From NCBI GenBank assembly GCA_002722705.1, contig PBMP01000016.1:1-64000 (forward strand): DNA of 64,000 nucleotides, given 5' to 3'. Both the position numbers and the translations under genes were made by a program. Positions 7,860 to 17,831 of the stretch are shown here, piece after piece. The DNA comes from Pseudobdellovibrionaceae bacterium (GTDB lineage Bacteria > Bdellovibrionota > UBA1018 > UBA6935). Below the pieces are notes generated by a model. The model was not told where the DNA came from and made no database searches. It saw nothing but the letters and a program-made list of their open reading frames with translations. Within the stretch, counting starts at the first letter, position 1, and every line of letters starts with the position of its first letter.

Positions 7860-8270
7860 TTATTTCTTCTTTTTCTTCTTTGTATTTTTCTTCTTCTTTG
7901 TCTGAGGAAGAATCCCAATTCTTTGATCATTCTGAAAAATCAACTCGCTTAATTTTAAAGAATCTGCTTCAAAAGACGGAGCTCTCATTGGTAAATAAAG
8001 CCATTTTCCTAAAACAGGATGAGAAACCAGTGCCGGAAAATCCTGAATCAATGAGGCATGATTTTCTCTCTCCATCGGAATAAGTATTCCATTCCATATC
8101 TCAAAATCAAATTTCTTTCCTCGATACTCATAAGCACCAGGATCTTCCATTAAAACACAAACCATTTTTCCATTTAAATAAGCTGCAAGCCCACCAAACA
8201 TTCTTTTTTCAAAAAAACTCTCTTGATCCTCATAATTTTCAAATAAAAAACGTATCGAAAAAGTTTTCAT
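7860..8270 (-). CDS. TfoX N-terminal-domain-like protein with a poly-lysine tail
   Basis: 136 residues. The stretch K-R-M-F-G-G-L-A-A-Y-L-N-G-K-M-V-C-V-L matches the core of the TfoX N-terminal domain (typically K-M-F-G-G-x-G-x-Y-x-D-G). That small alpha/beta domain occurs in competence regulators and in many proteins of unknown role. The second TfoX domain is absent. The last 13 residues are almost all lysine, a tail that could bind nucleic acid or membrane. The gene overlaps the preceding one by four bases (ATGA), which implies coupled translation. Regulatory function is not shown. Confidence 0.6.
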   Translation of the reverse strand: MKTFSIRFLFENYEDQESFFEKRMFGGLAAYLNGKMVCVLMEDPGAYEYRGKKFDFEIWNGILIPMERENHASLIQDFPALVSHPVLGKWLYLPMRAPSFEADSLKLSELIFQNDQRIGILPQTKKKKNTKKKKKK

Positions 8271-8656
8271 TCCCGAGCCTCTTTTGAGCGTTCAAAACCA
8301 TGAAATGCTAACATTTCCTTGGTCAACTGATCCAGAGGCATGAATTGACTTTCTTTAGACAAACAACAGCAGTCTAAATAGGAAAGCTGGTCTTTTAAAG
8401 AGGCTAATTTATTTTTTTGGGTGAGCCATTGATCAATCTGTTTTAACGACATAAACCAATTTTCAATTGAAAAACGAGACCGAGAAACAATTTCATGAAA
8501 AAGGACAAAAAGTGATTCCGTTTCAAAAGAAGACTCTCGAATAAATTTTCGAATCCAAAAAGTCATTTCTTCTTCAGACAAAGCCGCTTCCCAAAACTCC
8601 CACTGTGATTCAGACAAAAATTTTGGAACGACTTGATTCTTAAAGTCTTGGGTCAT
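8267..8656 (-). CDS. Conserved-context hypothetical protein downstream of metH
   Basis: 129 residues, acidic and helix-prone, with several Trp and Phe and a C-C-C run near residue 92. No signal peptide and no membrane segment. I recognise no domain. It starts one base after the metH stop and overlaps the TfoX-like gene by four bases, so it is cotranslated with both. A role tied to methionine synthase is suggested only by position. Confidence 0.55.
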   Translation of the reverse strand: MTQDFKNQVVPKFLSESQWEFWEAALSEEEMTFWIRKFIRESSFETESLFVLFHEIVSRSRFSIENWFMSLKQIDQWLTQKNKLASLKDQLSYLDCCCLSKESQFMPLDQLTKEMLAFHGFERSKEARE

Positions 8657-8657
8657 T

Positions 8658-11600
8658 TTAATTTAAAACCTTTGTTTTGGCCCTTTCACTTTCTGGAGAA
8701 TAGCCTAAGTGCGATCCGAGCCATCGCTCGACTTCCTGTACCGAAACACCCTTTCGAAGAGCATAGTCTCTTATTTGATCAGGAGCTAAGGTTCCTACTC
8801 CAAAATACCGACTCTCTGGATGCGCAAAATACAAACCAGAAACAGAACTTGGAGGATTCATTGCAAAATTTTCTGTCAGTGAAATTCCCGTAATTTTCTC
8901 TGCATCAAGCAACTTCCAAAGTTTTCCTTTCTCTGTGTGATCTGGGCAAGCAGGATATCCTAGAGCGGGCCGAATCCCGTCGTACTTCTCTTGAATCATT
9001 TCTTCAATAGTCAATGACTCTGTTTGCCCCCTCCATAATTTTCGGACCTCTGCATGTAAAAATTCGGCCAATGCCTCTGCCAATCGATCTCCCAAAGCTT
9101 TGACCAAAATTGCTGAATAATCATCATTCTTTACCTGAAATGTTTTTGCATACTGTTCGACTTCTCGTCCCATCGTCACAGCAAATCCACCAAGATAATC
9201 CATTACACCAGAACTTTTCGGCGCAACAAAATCAGAAAGACTATAATAGATCGGGTTTCCTACTTTTGCTTTTTGTTGTCTTAAAAAACAAAATTTTTCT
9301 AAAACATCATTCCCTTTTTCATCTGAATATAAATAAACTGAATCATTTTCAGATTGAGCAGGCCAAATTCCATAAACAGCTTTTGGAGCAAAGCGTTTTT
9401 CATGAATGATTTTATCCAACAAAACTTGAGCATCATTAAACAACTGTTTTGCTTGCTCACCATATTTTTCGTGTTGAAATATTTTAGGATATTTCCCTTT
9501 CAATTCCCATGTCCAAAAAAATGGAGACCAATCAATATATGATGCAACTTTCCTAAGATCGATACTCTCCCATTCTTTTACTCCGGTCCAAGAAGCTTTT
9601 TGAACTTTTTTAAGATTGAGTTGAAACCCTTGAGAGCGAGCTTCTTGAAGTTCATAAAAGCCAGATGCATCCCCCTGAGAAGCTTCAAAGTTATCTCGAG
9701 CTTTTTGCTGAGATTTCTTTAAGTTTTCAACAAAAACCTGTTTTTCCTCATGATTTAAAAGCTGGTTACACACTTGAACAACTAAAGACGCATCTGATAC
9801 CTGAACCACTGGGTGTTCATAATGAGGACTAATTTTAATTGCGGTATGTGCTTTACTCGTAGTTGCCCCACCAATCAGTAAAGGAATATCAAAACCCTGT
9901 CTCTGCATCTCTTTTGCATTATCGACCATTTCATCTAAAGAAGGAGTAATTAAACCACTCATTCCAATAAAAGATGCATTTTTTTCACGAGCCGTATTTA
10001 AAATTTGATCACAAGAAACCATGACGCCCAGATCAACAACATCAAAACCATTACAGGCCAACACAACGGCAACAATATTTTTTCCAATATCATGAACGTC
10101 TCCTTTTACCGTCGCTATTACAAAGGTCCCCCGATGATTAGCAGGATCCTTCTCCGCATCCATAAATGGAGTTAAATAAGCAACAGCTGCTTTCATCACG
10201 CGAGCAGACTTTACCACCTGTGGAAGAAACATTTTTCCTGAACCAAAAAGATCACCCACAACACCCATCCCTGCCATCAGGGGTCCTTCAATCACTTGAA
10301 GTGGCTTACCGTACTTTACCCGAGCCTCCTCAGTGTCTTGCTCAATATGTGAAGTAATCCCTTTAACGAGTGCATGAGAAATTCTTTCTTCAACGCTTCC
10401 TTTTCTCCACTCCGTATTCTCTTCCTTTTTTATTTTTCCTTGTCCTTTAAATTGTTCAGCATATTCAATCAGTTCTTCAGTGGCATTTGCATGTTTATTT
10501 AAAAGAACAGCCTCTACCTTGTCTTTGAGTTCAGGTAGAATTTCTTCATAAACTTCAAGCATTCCTGCATTCACAATCCCCATATCAAGACCTGCTTGAA
10601 TCGCATGATACAAAAAGGCACTATGCATTGCTTCGCGGACTCGATTATTTCCTCTAAAACTAAAAGAAATATTACTCACTCCCCCACTACAAAGTACACC
10701 TGGGCAGGTTTTTTTTATTTCACGAACAGCTTCTATAAAATCAACGGCATAAGAATTGTGTTCCTCAATTCCTGTTCCCACCGTTAAAATATTGGGATCA
10801 AAAATAATATCAGAAGGATTCATTCCCACTTTTTCTGTTAAAATCTGATAAGCTCTCTTACAAATCCTAATTTTATCTTCTTTCGTAGCAGCTTGACCTT
10901 TTTCATCAAAAGCCATGACCACCACAGAAGCTCCATACTTCATCGCAAGACGAGCATGTTCAACAAACTGAACCTCACCTTCTTTTAAACTAATAGAATT
11001 AATAATACATTTTCCTTGAAGACACTTTAAACCTGCTTCAATAACGGACCACTTAGAACTATCAATCATCACAGGAACACGACAAATATCAGGTTCAGAC
11101 GCAACTAAATTTAAAAATTCAGTCATGCACTGTTCACTTTCAAGTAACCCTTCATCAAAATTAATATCAATAATATTTGCACCATTATTAACTTGCTGAC
11201 GTGCAATCTCTAAAGCTCCATCAAAATCTTTCGATTGAATCAGTTTTGCAAACCGAGGAGACCCCATTACATTTGTTCTTTCTCCAACCATTAAAAAAGA
11301 AGAACCAGACTCATACTTTAAGGGTTCTAACCCACTCCATAGCGACTGTTTTTTAGGTTGAGGAATAGTTCGAGGTTTTTTATTTTTCAGGCGATTTACA
11401 ACTGCTGCGATATGCTCGGGAGTCGTCCCACAACATCCACCTACAATATTGACATAACCTTGATCCGCAAAAGCCTCCAAAGCATCTGCGGTATCTTCAG
11501 GATTTTCATCGTACCCTGTTTCACTGAGTGGATTGGGAAGCCCTGCGTTTGGATAGCAACTCGTAAAAACAGGAGCACAATCAGAAATCGCTTTCATAAA

Positions 11601-12389
11601 GGGGCGAAGAGCACTTGCACCCATCGCACAGTTTAATCCTACACTCAGAGGATTTGAATGCGAAACCGATGCCCAAAAAGCTTCCATTGTCTGTCCAGAC
11701 AAAGTTCTACCTGAAGCATCAGAAACAGTTACAGAGATCATTACAGGAATTTTCTCTCCTCGTTCCTCACTGAGTGTTTCAATCGCAAATAGTGCTGCTT
11801 TTAAATTGAGAGTATCAAAGGTCGTTTCTGGAAGAAGGAGGTCAACCCCTCCTTTTAATAACGCTCGAGCCTGTTGAAGATAAGCCTCTACGAGCTGATC
11901 AAAAGTTACAGCCCGAAACCCAGGACGATTCACATCGGGAGACAAAGACGCGGTTCGATTCGTTGGACCCATCGCACCTGCAACATAGCATTTTCTCTCA
12001 GGATTTTTTTTACAAAACTCATCCACCACTTTTCTGGCAAGCCGAGCGGATGCTTCATTCATTTCATTTACATAAGAATCTAAACCGTAATCAGCCTGTG
12101 AAATCGTTGTTGTATTAAACGTGTTTGTCTCAATGATATCACTACCTGCTTCTAAAAATTTAAAATGAATTGCTTCAATAATTTTAGGCTGAGTTAAACT
12201 TAAAAGGTCGTTATTGCCTTTCAGGTCCATTGAATGATTTAGAAAACGATCTCCTCTAAAGTCTTGCTCACTCAGAGTATGTTTTTGAATCATCGTTCCC
12301 ATAGCCCCATCCATAAAAACGATTCTTTTTTTTAGTAATGATTTAAGTTCATTTCCTACAGGACTGAGTGGAAGATCAAAATGGCCCAC
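8658..12389 (-). CDS. metH: Cobalamin-dependent methionine synthase
   Basis: 1243 residues, full length for MetH. It transfers the methyl group from methyltetrahydrofolate to homocysteine through B12. Modules in order: homocysteine domain (D-G-A-M-G-T-M-I at 26, zinc ligands in G-G-C-C-G-T near 320), pterin domain (G-E-R-T-N-V-M-G-S near 370), B12 cap, Rossmann domain with D-V-H-D-I-G-K placing the cobalt ligand at His766, and the C-terminal reactivation domain ([12 protein letters not shown]). All are intact. The start codon is GTG with GAAGG five bases upstream. The short gap to hemB leaves no room for a cobalamin riboswitch. First gene of a five-gene minus-strand run. Confidence 0.97.
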   Translation of the reverse strand: MGHFDLPLSPVGNELKSLLKKRIVFMDGAMGTMIQKHTLSEQDFRGDRFLNHSMDLKGNNDLLSLTQPKIIEAIHFKFLEAGSDIIETNTFNTTTISQADYGLDSYVNEMNEASARLARKVVDEFCKKNPERKCYVAGAMGPTNRTASLSPDVNRPGFRAVTFDQLVEAYLQQARALLKGGVDLLLPETTFDTLNLKAALFAIETLSEERGEKIPVMISVTVSDASGRTLSGQTMEAFWASVSHSNPLSVGLNCAMGASALRPFMKAISDCAPVFTSCYPNAGLPNPLSETGYDENPEDTADALEAFADQGYVNIVGGCCGTTPEHIAAVVNRLKNKKPRTIPQPKKQSLWSGLEPLKYESGSSFLMVGERTNVMGSPRFAKLIQSKDFDGALEIARQQVNNGANIIDINFDEGLLESEQCMTEFLNLVASEPDICRVPVMIDSSKWSVIEAGLKCLQGKCIINSISLKEGEVQFVEHARLAMKYGASVVVMAFDEKGQAATKEDKIRICKRAYQILTEKVGMNPSDIIFDPNILTVGTGIEEHNSYAVDFIEAVREIKKTCPGVLCSGGVSNISFSFRGNNRVREAMHSAFLYHAIQAGLDMGIVNAGMLEVYEEILPELKDKVEAVLLNKHANATEELIEYAEQFKGQGKIKKEENTEWRKGSVEERISHALVKGITSHIEQDTEEARVKYGKPLQVIEGPLMAGMGVVGDLFGSGKMFLPQVVKSARVMKAAVAYLTPFMDAEKDPANHRGTFVIATVKGDVHDIGKNIVAVVLACNGFDVVDLGVMVSCDQILNTAREKNASFIGMSGLITPSLDEMVDNAKEMQRQGFDIPLLIGGATTSKAHTAIKISPHYEHPVVQVSDASLVVQVCNQLLNHEEKQVFVENLKKSQQKARDNFEASQGDASGFYELQEARSQGFQLNLKKVQKASWTGVKEWESIDLRKVASYIDWSPFFWTWELKGKYPKIFQHEKYGEQAKQLFNDAQVLLDKIIHEKRFAPKAVYGIWPAQSENDSVYLYSDEKGNDVLEKFCFLRQQKAKVGNPIYYSLSDFVAPKSSGVMDYLGGFAVTMGREVEQYAKTFQVKNDDYSAILVKALGDRLAEALAEFLHAEVRKLWRGQTESLTIEEMIQEKYDGIRPALGYPACPDHTEKGKLWKLLDAEKITGISLTENFAMNPPSSVSGLYFAHPESRYFGVGTLAPDQIRDYALRKGVSVQEVERWLGSHLGYSPESERAKTKVLN

Positions 12390-12519
12390 AAATACCTTCT
12401 TTCTTATCTCTTTACCCTAGTTAGACCAGAGTTTCTCCTGAGTCACAAGCAAAACATGAAACATTTCAACAAGTAAGACAGTACTTGCAGCAGAGTGCCA
12501 AATCCCTTATTTTACCGGC

Positions 12520-13497
12520 ATGCAAAAACCAATGATTCGACCTCGACGAAACCGACAGACATCCTCTATCCGCACTCTCATGAGAGAAACCCTGATTACT
12601 CCTCATGACTTGATCTACCCTCTTTTTGTTCATAATCATTCAGAAAAAGAAGCGATTGGCTCTATGCCTGGGCTCTATCGACACTCGCTATCCTCACTTA
12701 TTGAAGAAGTAAAAAAAGCCTATTCTTTGGGAATTCAAGGCATTGCTCTCTTTCCTGCGATCGATGATCAGCTCAAAGATCCGTTAGCAAGAGAGTCAAA
12801 AAACCCTGATGGTCTTTATCCACGCGCGATCCGTGAAGTCAAAAATGCGGTCCCAGAAATGACCATTTTTTCAGATGTGGCAATGGATCCCTACTCAAGT
12901 GATGGTCACGATGGAATTGTTCGAAATGGAGAAATCATCAACGACGAAACATTAGAAATCCTTGCTCAAATGGCAGTGACTCAAGCAGAAGCGGGGGCTG
13001 ATTACGTTTCTCCTTCCGATATGATGGATGGAAGAGTTCGAGCGATTCGAAATGCCTTAGATGATTCTGGTTTTGAAAAGACAGGTATTCTTGCTTACTC
13101 AGCAAAATATGCTTCCGCTTTTTATGGTCCCTTTAGGGATGCTCTCGATTCTGCCCCAAAAGCGGGAGACAAAAAAACCTATCAAATGGACCCTGCAAAT
13201 CGAATTGAAGCAGTCAGAGAAGTTCTTCTTGATATCGAAGAAGGAGCTGATCTTGTAATGATCAAGCCTGCTCTTTCTTACTTGGATGTCATTAGAGAAA
13301 TCAAAGAAATCTCCCTGGTTCCAGTAGCTGCATATAACGTCAGCGGTGAGTATAGCCTCATCAAAGCTGGAGCAAAAATGGGCTGGCTTGATGAGAATGC
13401 TGCAATGAAAGAAATGCTCACCTCCATTAAAAGAGCTGGTTCCGATTTGATTCTCACTTATTTTGCAATCGATTACGCAAAAGGGTTCCAATCATGA
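12520..13497 (+). CDS. hemB: Delta-aminolevulinic acid dehydratase (porphobilinogen synthase)
   Basis: 325 residues, normal for HemB, which joins two 5-aminolevulinates to porphobilinogen in haem synthesis. The two Schiff-base lysines are Lys196 (Y-S-A-K-Y-A-S-A-F-Y-G-P-F) and Lys249 (V-M-I-K-P-A). The metal segment reads D-V-A-M-D-P-Y-S-S-D-G-H-D-G: the three zinc cysteines of the animal and E. coli-type site are replaced by Asp/Ala, so this is the magnesium-type enzyme. No clear Shine-Dalgarno precedes the ATG; an in-frame ATG four codons later is an alternative. It overlaps the next gene by four bases. hemJ elsewhere in the window acts later in the same pathway. Confidence 0.97.
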   Translation: MQKPMIRPRRNRQTSSIRTLMRETLITPHDLIYPLFVHNHSEKEAIGSMPGLYRHSLSSLIEEVKKAYSLGIQGIALFPAIDDQLKDPLARESKNPDGLYPRAIREVKNAVPEMTIFSDVAMDPYSSDGHDGIVRNGEIINDETLEILAQMAVTQAEAGADYVSPSDMMDGRVRAIRNALDDSGFEKTGILAYSAKYASAFYGPFRDALDSAPKAGDKKTYQMDPANRIEAVREVLLDIEEGADLVMIKPALSYLDVIREIKEISLVPVAAYNVSGEYSLIKAGAKMGWLDENAAMKEMLTSIKRAGSDLILTYFAIDYAKGFQS

Positions 13498-13715
13498 AAA
13501 AAGGAGGTACGGTGATCGTTGCTCTTTTTTGTGTCATCTATCTCCTCAATCCAACTGCAGGGCTCTTTGAAATTATCCCTGATCAAATTCCATTTTTTGG
13601 AAACATTGACGAAGCAAGTATCACTGCTTTATTGATTTATTGTTTAAAGAAACTTGGAATCATTTTTAAAGAAGAAAAACAAAAAAAAGAAATCAAACAG
13701 GAGAAAGAGTTTTGA
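13494..13715 (+). CDS. DUF1232 (YkvA-like) small membrane protein
   Basis: 73 residues. The segment L-F-E-I-I-P-D-Q-I-P-F-F-G-N-I-D-E-A matches the DUF1232 core (D-x-I-P-D-x-I-P-x-x-G-x-x-D-D), flanked by hydrophobic stretches, followed by a Lys/Glu-rich tail. DUF1232 proteins are common, membrane-associated and of unknown role. Its ATG overlaps the hemB stop (ATGA) and its stop overlaps the next start (TTGA), so it is translated between two metabolic genes. Confidence 0.75.
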   Translation: MKKGGTVIVALFCVIYLLNPTAGLFEIIPDQIPFFGNIDEASITALLIYCLKKLGIIFKEEKQKKEIKQEKEF

Positions 13716-14623
13716 TTGACCCTAAAGAAATCATCTCTGCAAGCCAAAGACTTGCTCCTTACTTAAATCAAACGCCCATTTATACCTCTGAAACCCTCAA
13801 TGAAGAATCTGGATTTTCTCTTTTTTTTAAAATGGAAAATCTTCAAAAAATTAATGCATTTAAAGCAAGAGGTGCTCTCAATACTCTTTTAAAGTTAAAA
13901 GAAAAGAATGAACTCCCAAAAAAAGTGAGTGCATATAGCTCTGGGAATCATGCGCAAGCCGTTTCTTGGGCATGTAAAATACTTGGCTTAAAAGCAAAAA
14001 TTTTTATGCCCAAACAAACCTCAGAATACAAAATTGAAAAAACAAAAATCCATGGAGCAGAGGTCATTCTCACAGAAACGAGAGAGGAGGCTGAGAAAAA
14101 AGCACATTCTGAAAAAGCTTTTTTACTCCCTCCCTTTGATCACCCTGACGTCATTGCTGGCCAAGGAACTGCTGTTTATGAAGCTCTCCAAGAAGGTCAT
14201 TATGATGCATTGATTACACCAGTTGGAGGAGGAGGTCTTCTTTCGGGTAGTTTTTTAGCAACTCAACTTTTTCCAGAAAAAAAAATCAGTGTTTTTGGAG
14301 TAGAACCAGAAAACGCAAATGATGCATATCAATCCTATTCTTCGGGAAAGATTGTTCGATTGCCTACTCGCCCCGTAACTCAAGCTGATGGAGTCATTAC
14401 TCAAAGCGTTTCTCCACTGACTTTTTATTTTTTAAAACAAACACAGGGAATTCTTACCGTCAGCGAAAAAGAAATTACAAAAGCTCATCAAAAACTTTCA
14501 AGGCAGTGGAAAGACCCGATTGAACCCACCAGTGCTCTTCCTTATGCTGCGGTTTCTCAACTCTCTCTCCCCAAAAGATCAAAGATCCTCCTTTTGGTGA
14601 GTGGTGGAAATATAAAAATTTGA
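13712..14623 (+). CDS. PLP-dependent threonine/serine dehydratase (or serine racemase)
   Basis: 303 residues of a fold-type II PLP enzyme. The PLP lysine is in N-A-F-K-A-R-G-A near residue 52, and the phosphate-binding glycine loop is P-V-G-G-G-G-L-L-S-G near 172. The length matches catabolic threonine dehydratase, serine racemase or hydroxyaspartate dehydratase, and there is no C-terminal ACT-like domain, so it should not be feedback-inhibited by isoleucine like biosynthetic IlvA. The start codon is TTG, overlapping the preceding stop, with AGGAG placed correctly. Substrate cannot be told by eye. Confidence 0.85.
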   Translation: MIDPKEIISASQRLAPYLNQTPIYTSETLNEESGFSLFFKMENLQKINAFKARGALNTLLKLKEKNELPKKVSAYSSGNHAQAVSWACKILGLKAKIFMPKQTSEYKIEKTKIHGAEVILTETREEAEKKAHSEKAFLLPPFDHPDVIAGQGTAVYEALQEGHYDALITPVGGGGLLSGSFLATQLFPEKKISVFGVEPENANDAYQSYSSGKIVRLPTRPVTQADGVITQSVSPLTFYFLKQTQGILTVSEKEITKAHQKLSRQWKDPIEPTSALPYAAVSQLSLPKRSKILLLVSGGNIKI

Positions 14624-14652
14624 TCAAAAAAGTTTACTTTTGATTATATTCG
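14624..14652 (+). terminator. Possible weak terminator after the dehydratase
   Basis: A short inverted repeat (ATCAAAA ... TTTTGAT) begins in the last codons of the dehydratase gene and is followed by ATTATATT rather than a pure T run. The stem has a single G/C pair, so it would be weak. Confidence 0.25.
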
Positions 14653-14703
14653 CAAACGAAATGATCCTTGATTTATGACGCATAGCGCTATAACTAAACT
14701 CTT

Positions 14704-15876
14704 ATGAAACCCATTATTCTATTTTCACTTATTTCTTTTATTTCCACTCCTCTTTTCGCAAACAACAACCCAGGACTCGTCGACTGTGACCGACTTCTCT
14801 ACGACATGAGCGACAAACAAGAAGGCTCGGACCTTCCTACTGCGATTGTTCTTCCTGTGGAAAAATGCTCAGGGGAACCGCACTACTCAAATGACTATCT
14901 AAGTGAATGGGATTTCTGGGTTGCACTGGATTGGGTCAACGGCCAGTCTAAACTCAATACCAAAGAACAAACCGGAAAACTCCGAAACATCACCGGATAC
15001 AATCTAACCGGAGGATTTGGAATTCAGCTCTTTCAAGGCGGAGAAAGAATTAAGACTTCCATAGGTTACCATGCAGACATCAGTGCGGGAGCTGTCGGTA
15101 CCCAATACGAAGCAGCAGAGTTTAATCCACGAAACTTCTACACCTTTAAAAAAGGAAAGAACAAGACCGTTGGTATTTTTAGAATGCGATCATCTGGAGC
15201 TCAAGTTCTTTTTCATTTTTTAAAAAATCGTGTCGGATTGGGTGCAAATTTGATGGGATGGGATGTGAACATCAATCAAAATGTCTCTGGAAGACTCATG
15301 AACTTTCACCTCGTTGGAGTACGAGCTCAAATCATTGCGATCAATCGAAACAGACTCCAATTAGGAATCACAGGTGGAGTGGATGCTACGATGACTAGCG
15401 GGGTTACCCCCACTCAAGGTTTCTACCAACAATTGGACAAAGACCAAGCTCAAATAATCTCTGATGAAGGATATCAAAGCGGAATGGCTACAGCGATTGC
15501 ACAGATTCATCTCGCTGCAGAAGGACTTGCTTTTAGACATATTGCTCAATTTTATTACCGTAAGGCAGCATCTGCCACTCAGGATTATGAGAAAATTGAC
15601 AGTGAAGAAGTACAAAAAGAAACACTTTCACCAAAGGACATCACAGGAACTTATTGGAACGCGGGTCTTGAATGGAAAATTCTCCCTGGAAATCGACTCA
15701 TCAGTAAAGTTCGCCCTTTTGGCGGTAACATGATTCCTTTTATTTCCTTCTTCAGTGAAGCAGGACAAAATTTTGCGAACCCTGGACTCTTCCCAAGTAA
15801 TGAAGGTACTCCACTGGGTTCAAAAAACATTGTATTTGGACTCAGAGTCGGTGGACACTGGACAAGAAGGTACTAA
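14704..15876 (+). CDS. Probable outer-membrane beta-barrel protein
   Basis: 390 residues with a signal peptide cut after P-L-F-A. The mature protein alternates polar and hydrophobic residues with frequent Gly, Asn and aromatic residues (for example G-Y-N-L-T-G-G-F-G-I-Q-L-F), and ends in an aromatic residue (G-G-H-W-T-R-R-Y), as outer-membrane barrels often do. No named family recognised. The ATG has no Shine-Dalgarno, and TTGATT/TATAAC boxes lie just upstream, so the message may be close to leaderless. Tail-to-tail with the next gene. Confidence 0.55.
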   Translation: MKPIILFSLISFISTPLFANNNPGLVDCDRLLYDMSDKQEGSDLPTAIVLPVEKCSGEPHYSNDYLSEWDFWVALDWVNGQSKLNTKEQTGKLRNITGYNLTGGFGIQLFQGGERIKTSIGYHADISAGAVGTQYEAAEFNPRNFYTFKKGKNKTVGIFRMRSSGAQVLFHFLKNRVGLGANLMGWDVNINQNVSGRLMNFHLVGVRAQIIAINRNRLQLGITGGVDATMTSGVTPTQGFYQQLDKDQAQIISDEGYQSGMATAIAQIHLAAEGLAFRHIAQFYYRKAASATQDYEKIDSEEVQKETLSPKDITGTYWNAGLEWKILPGNRLISKVRPFGGNMIPFISFFSEAGQNFANPGLFPSNEGTPLGSKNIVFGLRVGGHWTRRY

Positions 15877-15878
15877 GC

Positions 15879-16301
15879 CTAGTCGTAAGACTTTTCTCTG
15901 AGTTTTTCTTGAAAAAGAATCATGGTATTTTTTAATTTTAAATCAAAAACCTCTGATGCAATTGCAGTATCAGAGAGTGGTTGTAGAGTTTTTGATCGAT
16001 ACTTTTCAATCTCATTTTTATTAATGGAAATCAAAGCTCTTATTCTCTTGATCTGAAGTTCTCTTTTCTTAAATAGATCTACCAACTGATTTGAATCCAG
16101 AATCTCTCCATCTATCTCTCGAACATAAATTAAGCCTTCATCATCATTCGAGTAAAGCTCATACCCATATCCGTCATTGACCATATAAAAATACATGGGG
16201 TTTGTTTCCGCACAGTGAAGAACTCCTTCGCACAATTTTAGATTCATCGCATGGGAATGAGAGAGAATAAAAAGACCAACAAAACTATAGAACCATTTCA
16301 T
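15879..16301 (-). CDS. Small secreted protein
   Basis: 140 residues from the ATG at the signal peptide (M-K-W-F-Y-S-F-V-G-L-F-I-L-S-H-S-H-A). Twelve extra upstream codons in the open frame are unlikely to be used. The mature part has a Cys pair (C-E-G-V-L-H-C), a Tyr/Asp-rich middle, then a charged helical C-terminal half of about 60 residues that could form a coiled coil. No family recognised. It ends two bases from the convergent barrel gene. Confidence 0.55.
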   Translation of the reverse strand: MKWFYSFVGLFILSHSHAMNLKLCEGVLHCAETNPMYFYMVNDGYGYELYSNDDEGLIYVREIDGEILDSNQLVDLFKKRELQIKRIRALISINKNEIEKYRSKTLQPLSDTAIASEVFDLKLKNTMILFQEKLREKSYD

Positions 16302-16406
16302 GACCACTTTAATACAGTATATATTCTTAGGAGTCAAACAAAACGTAACTCGTTGTAATAATTTATTTCTTTACTCTATTGAGATGAAACAGTAACGTGC
16401 CGAGTC

Positions 16407-17798
16407 ATGGAATTTAAATCTTTTCAGGCCTTATTTTTAATTCTCACTATTTTTCAAATCAGCTGTGACTCCCAACCTCGTACACCTGTTGAATATATCA
16501 TCGGCGATCAAGCCCCTAATGGATTAATTCCTTACCCTTCCCTTTTTGATCAAGAACCAAAAGACGAAGGATTAAAACGTTTTCGCAAAAAAGATTTTTT
16601 TATTGAATCAAATAAAAAAATTCATCTCGTCGTCTTAGGATGGGAAGACTTTAAAAAACAAAAATTTGCGACAAAGCCACTGAAAGACTCTCTTCAGATG
16701 ATATTCAACACTATTCAAACGAAACTAATCACTTATGAGCTCAATCGAAGCGAAAAGAACAATGGACCGACTTACGATGAAGAACTCTCCGTTCAAAAGC
16801 GAACTCCGAACGGATATGAGCGTTTAAGAAAAATTGTACTCAACGAACTCAAACAACGAAATATTCAAATCGAAGAACTCAAAACTTATTCCATAGGAAA
16901 ATTTCTTGAACTTTCTGCAACCATCGTAACCGAGAAACTCAACTACGGTGACACTCAAGAAAAACTCACTAAAAACCATCTTGAGGCATTTTCAATCGGT
17001 ATAGGGGATTGCGATGATTACGCTCGCTTAACTCGAGGATTCTTTTTTATGTTGAAGGAACTCTCTCAAAAGAACATTCCCGTTTTTGCTCTCGATGGTG
17101 AACTCACCGCGGATAGTTTCCAAATGATGGCCGTGAGCAACCAAAAAACAACCCCAGGGCATGCTTGGGTTAACCTACTTGGCTTTGGAGAAGATGGAAA
17201 GTGGTACATCTCTTCTGTAGACCCGACTTTTGCAGACCAAGGAAACAGCTTGGATGCTTTTGATGAAGAACACATCGACTTCGAAGCTCTCCCTTATTTT
17301 TTCTTCAATTCTCTAGACTCACAAAAAGGAATTGCTTATTGGTTTGCACATGACCCCACTCCATTAAGTAAATTCAGTCCGTTTCAACGTCATATTATTT
17401 TTAAGAAAACAGCGAGATCTCTTTCTAGTTTAATGTGGTATGACACTTACAGTTCCTTTGATAAATCGATGGAACCTTACAAATACGAAAAAAGCTTCCT
17501 TATACCAATATCACTTAAAGAAAGCTTTTATCATCACTATCCTTTCGATCAGTATTCATTTGTAGCCGAATGGCTCCACCTTATTAAAACAAATAAAATC
17601 GATGAGATTGAAGATCAACTAAAGCATGAATTCCCATATCCTGATGGCTCTTATAAAAGAAACTACGAAAAGGTAAAACGATACAAAGTTCGTTTACGTT
17701 TACTGATTTATTCAAAAAACGAAGAACTCAAAGAACTTGGAACACGCTATTACAGTAAACTCTCTAAAACTGAGTCGTTATTACAACCTGAGCTTTAA
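16407..17798 (+). CDS. Lipoprotein with a transglutaminase-like cysteine-protease fold
   Basis: 463 residues. The signal ends in the lipobox F-Q-I-S-C, so the protein is lipid-anchored. The core has the transglutaminase-like triad in order and at fitting distances: Cys202 in G-D-C-D-D-Y-A-R, His252 in G-H-A-W-V-N, Asp272 in S-V-D-P-T-F. Proteins of this fold can be peptidases, cross-linkers or amidases. The C-terminal 170 residues are charged, Tyr-rich and unassigned. It stands alone between oppositely oriented genes. With the elicitor-type enzyme and the 815-residue protein it makes up to three secreted transglutaminase-fold proteins in the window. Confidence 0.75.
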   Translation: MEFKSFQALFLILTIFQISCDSQPRTPVEYIIGDQAPNGLIPYPSLFDQEPKDEGLKRFRKKDFFIESNKKIHLVVLGWEDFKKQKFATKPLKDSLQMIFNTIQTKLITYELNRSEKNNGPTYDEELSVQKRTPNGYERLRKIVLNELKQRNIQIEELKTYSIGKFLELSATIVTEKLNYGDTQEKLTKNHLEAFSIGIGDCDDYARLTRGFFFMLKELSQKNIPVFALDGELTADSFQMMAVSNQKTTPGHAWVNLLGFGEDGKWYISSVDPTFADQGNSLDAFDEEHIDFEALPYFFFNSLDSQKGIAYWFAHDPTPLSKFSPFQRHIIFKKTARSLSSLMWYDTYSSFDKSMEPYKYEKSFLIPISLKESFYHHYPFDQYSFVAEWLHLIKTNKIDEIEDQLKHEFPYPDGSYKRNYEKVKRYKVRLRLLIYSKNEELKELGTRYYSKLSKTESLLQPEL

Positions 17799-17831
17799 TG
17801 ATAAGAATCACAGATCAAAAGTTTTAGGCTC

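Noticed and set aside
12390-12519. Cobalamin or SAM-type riboswitch upstream of metH
   Set aside because: The 130-bp divergent gap shared with hemB is too short, and I see no B12 box or conserved junction.
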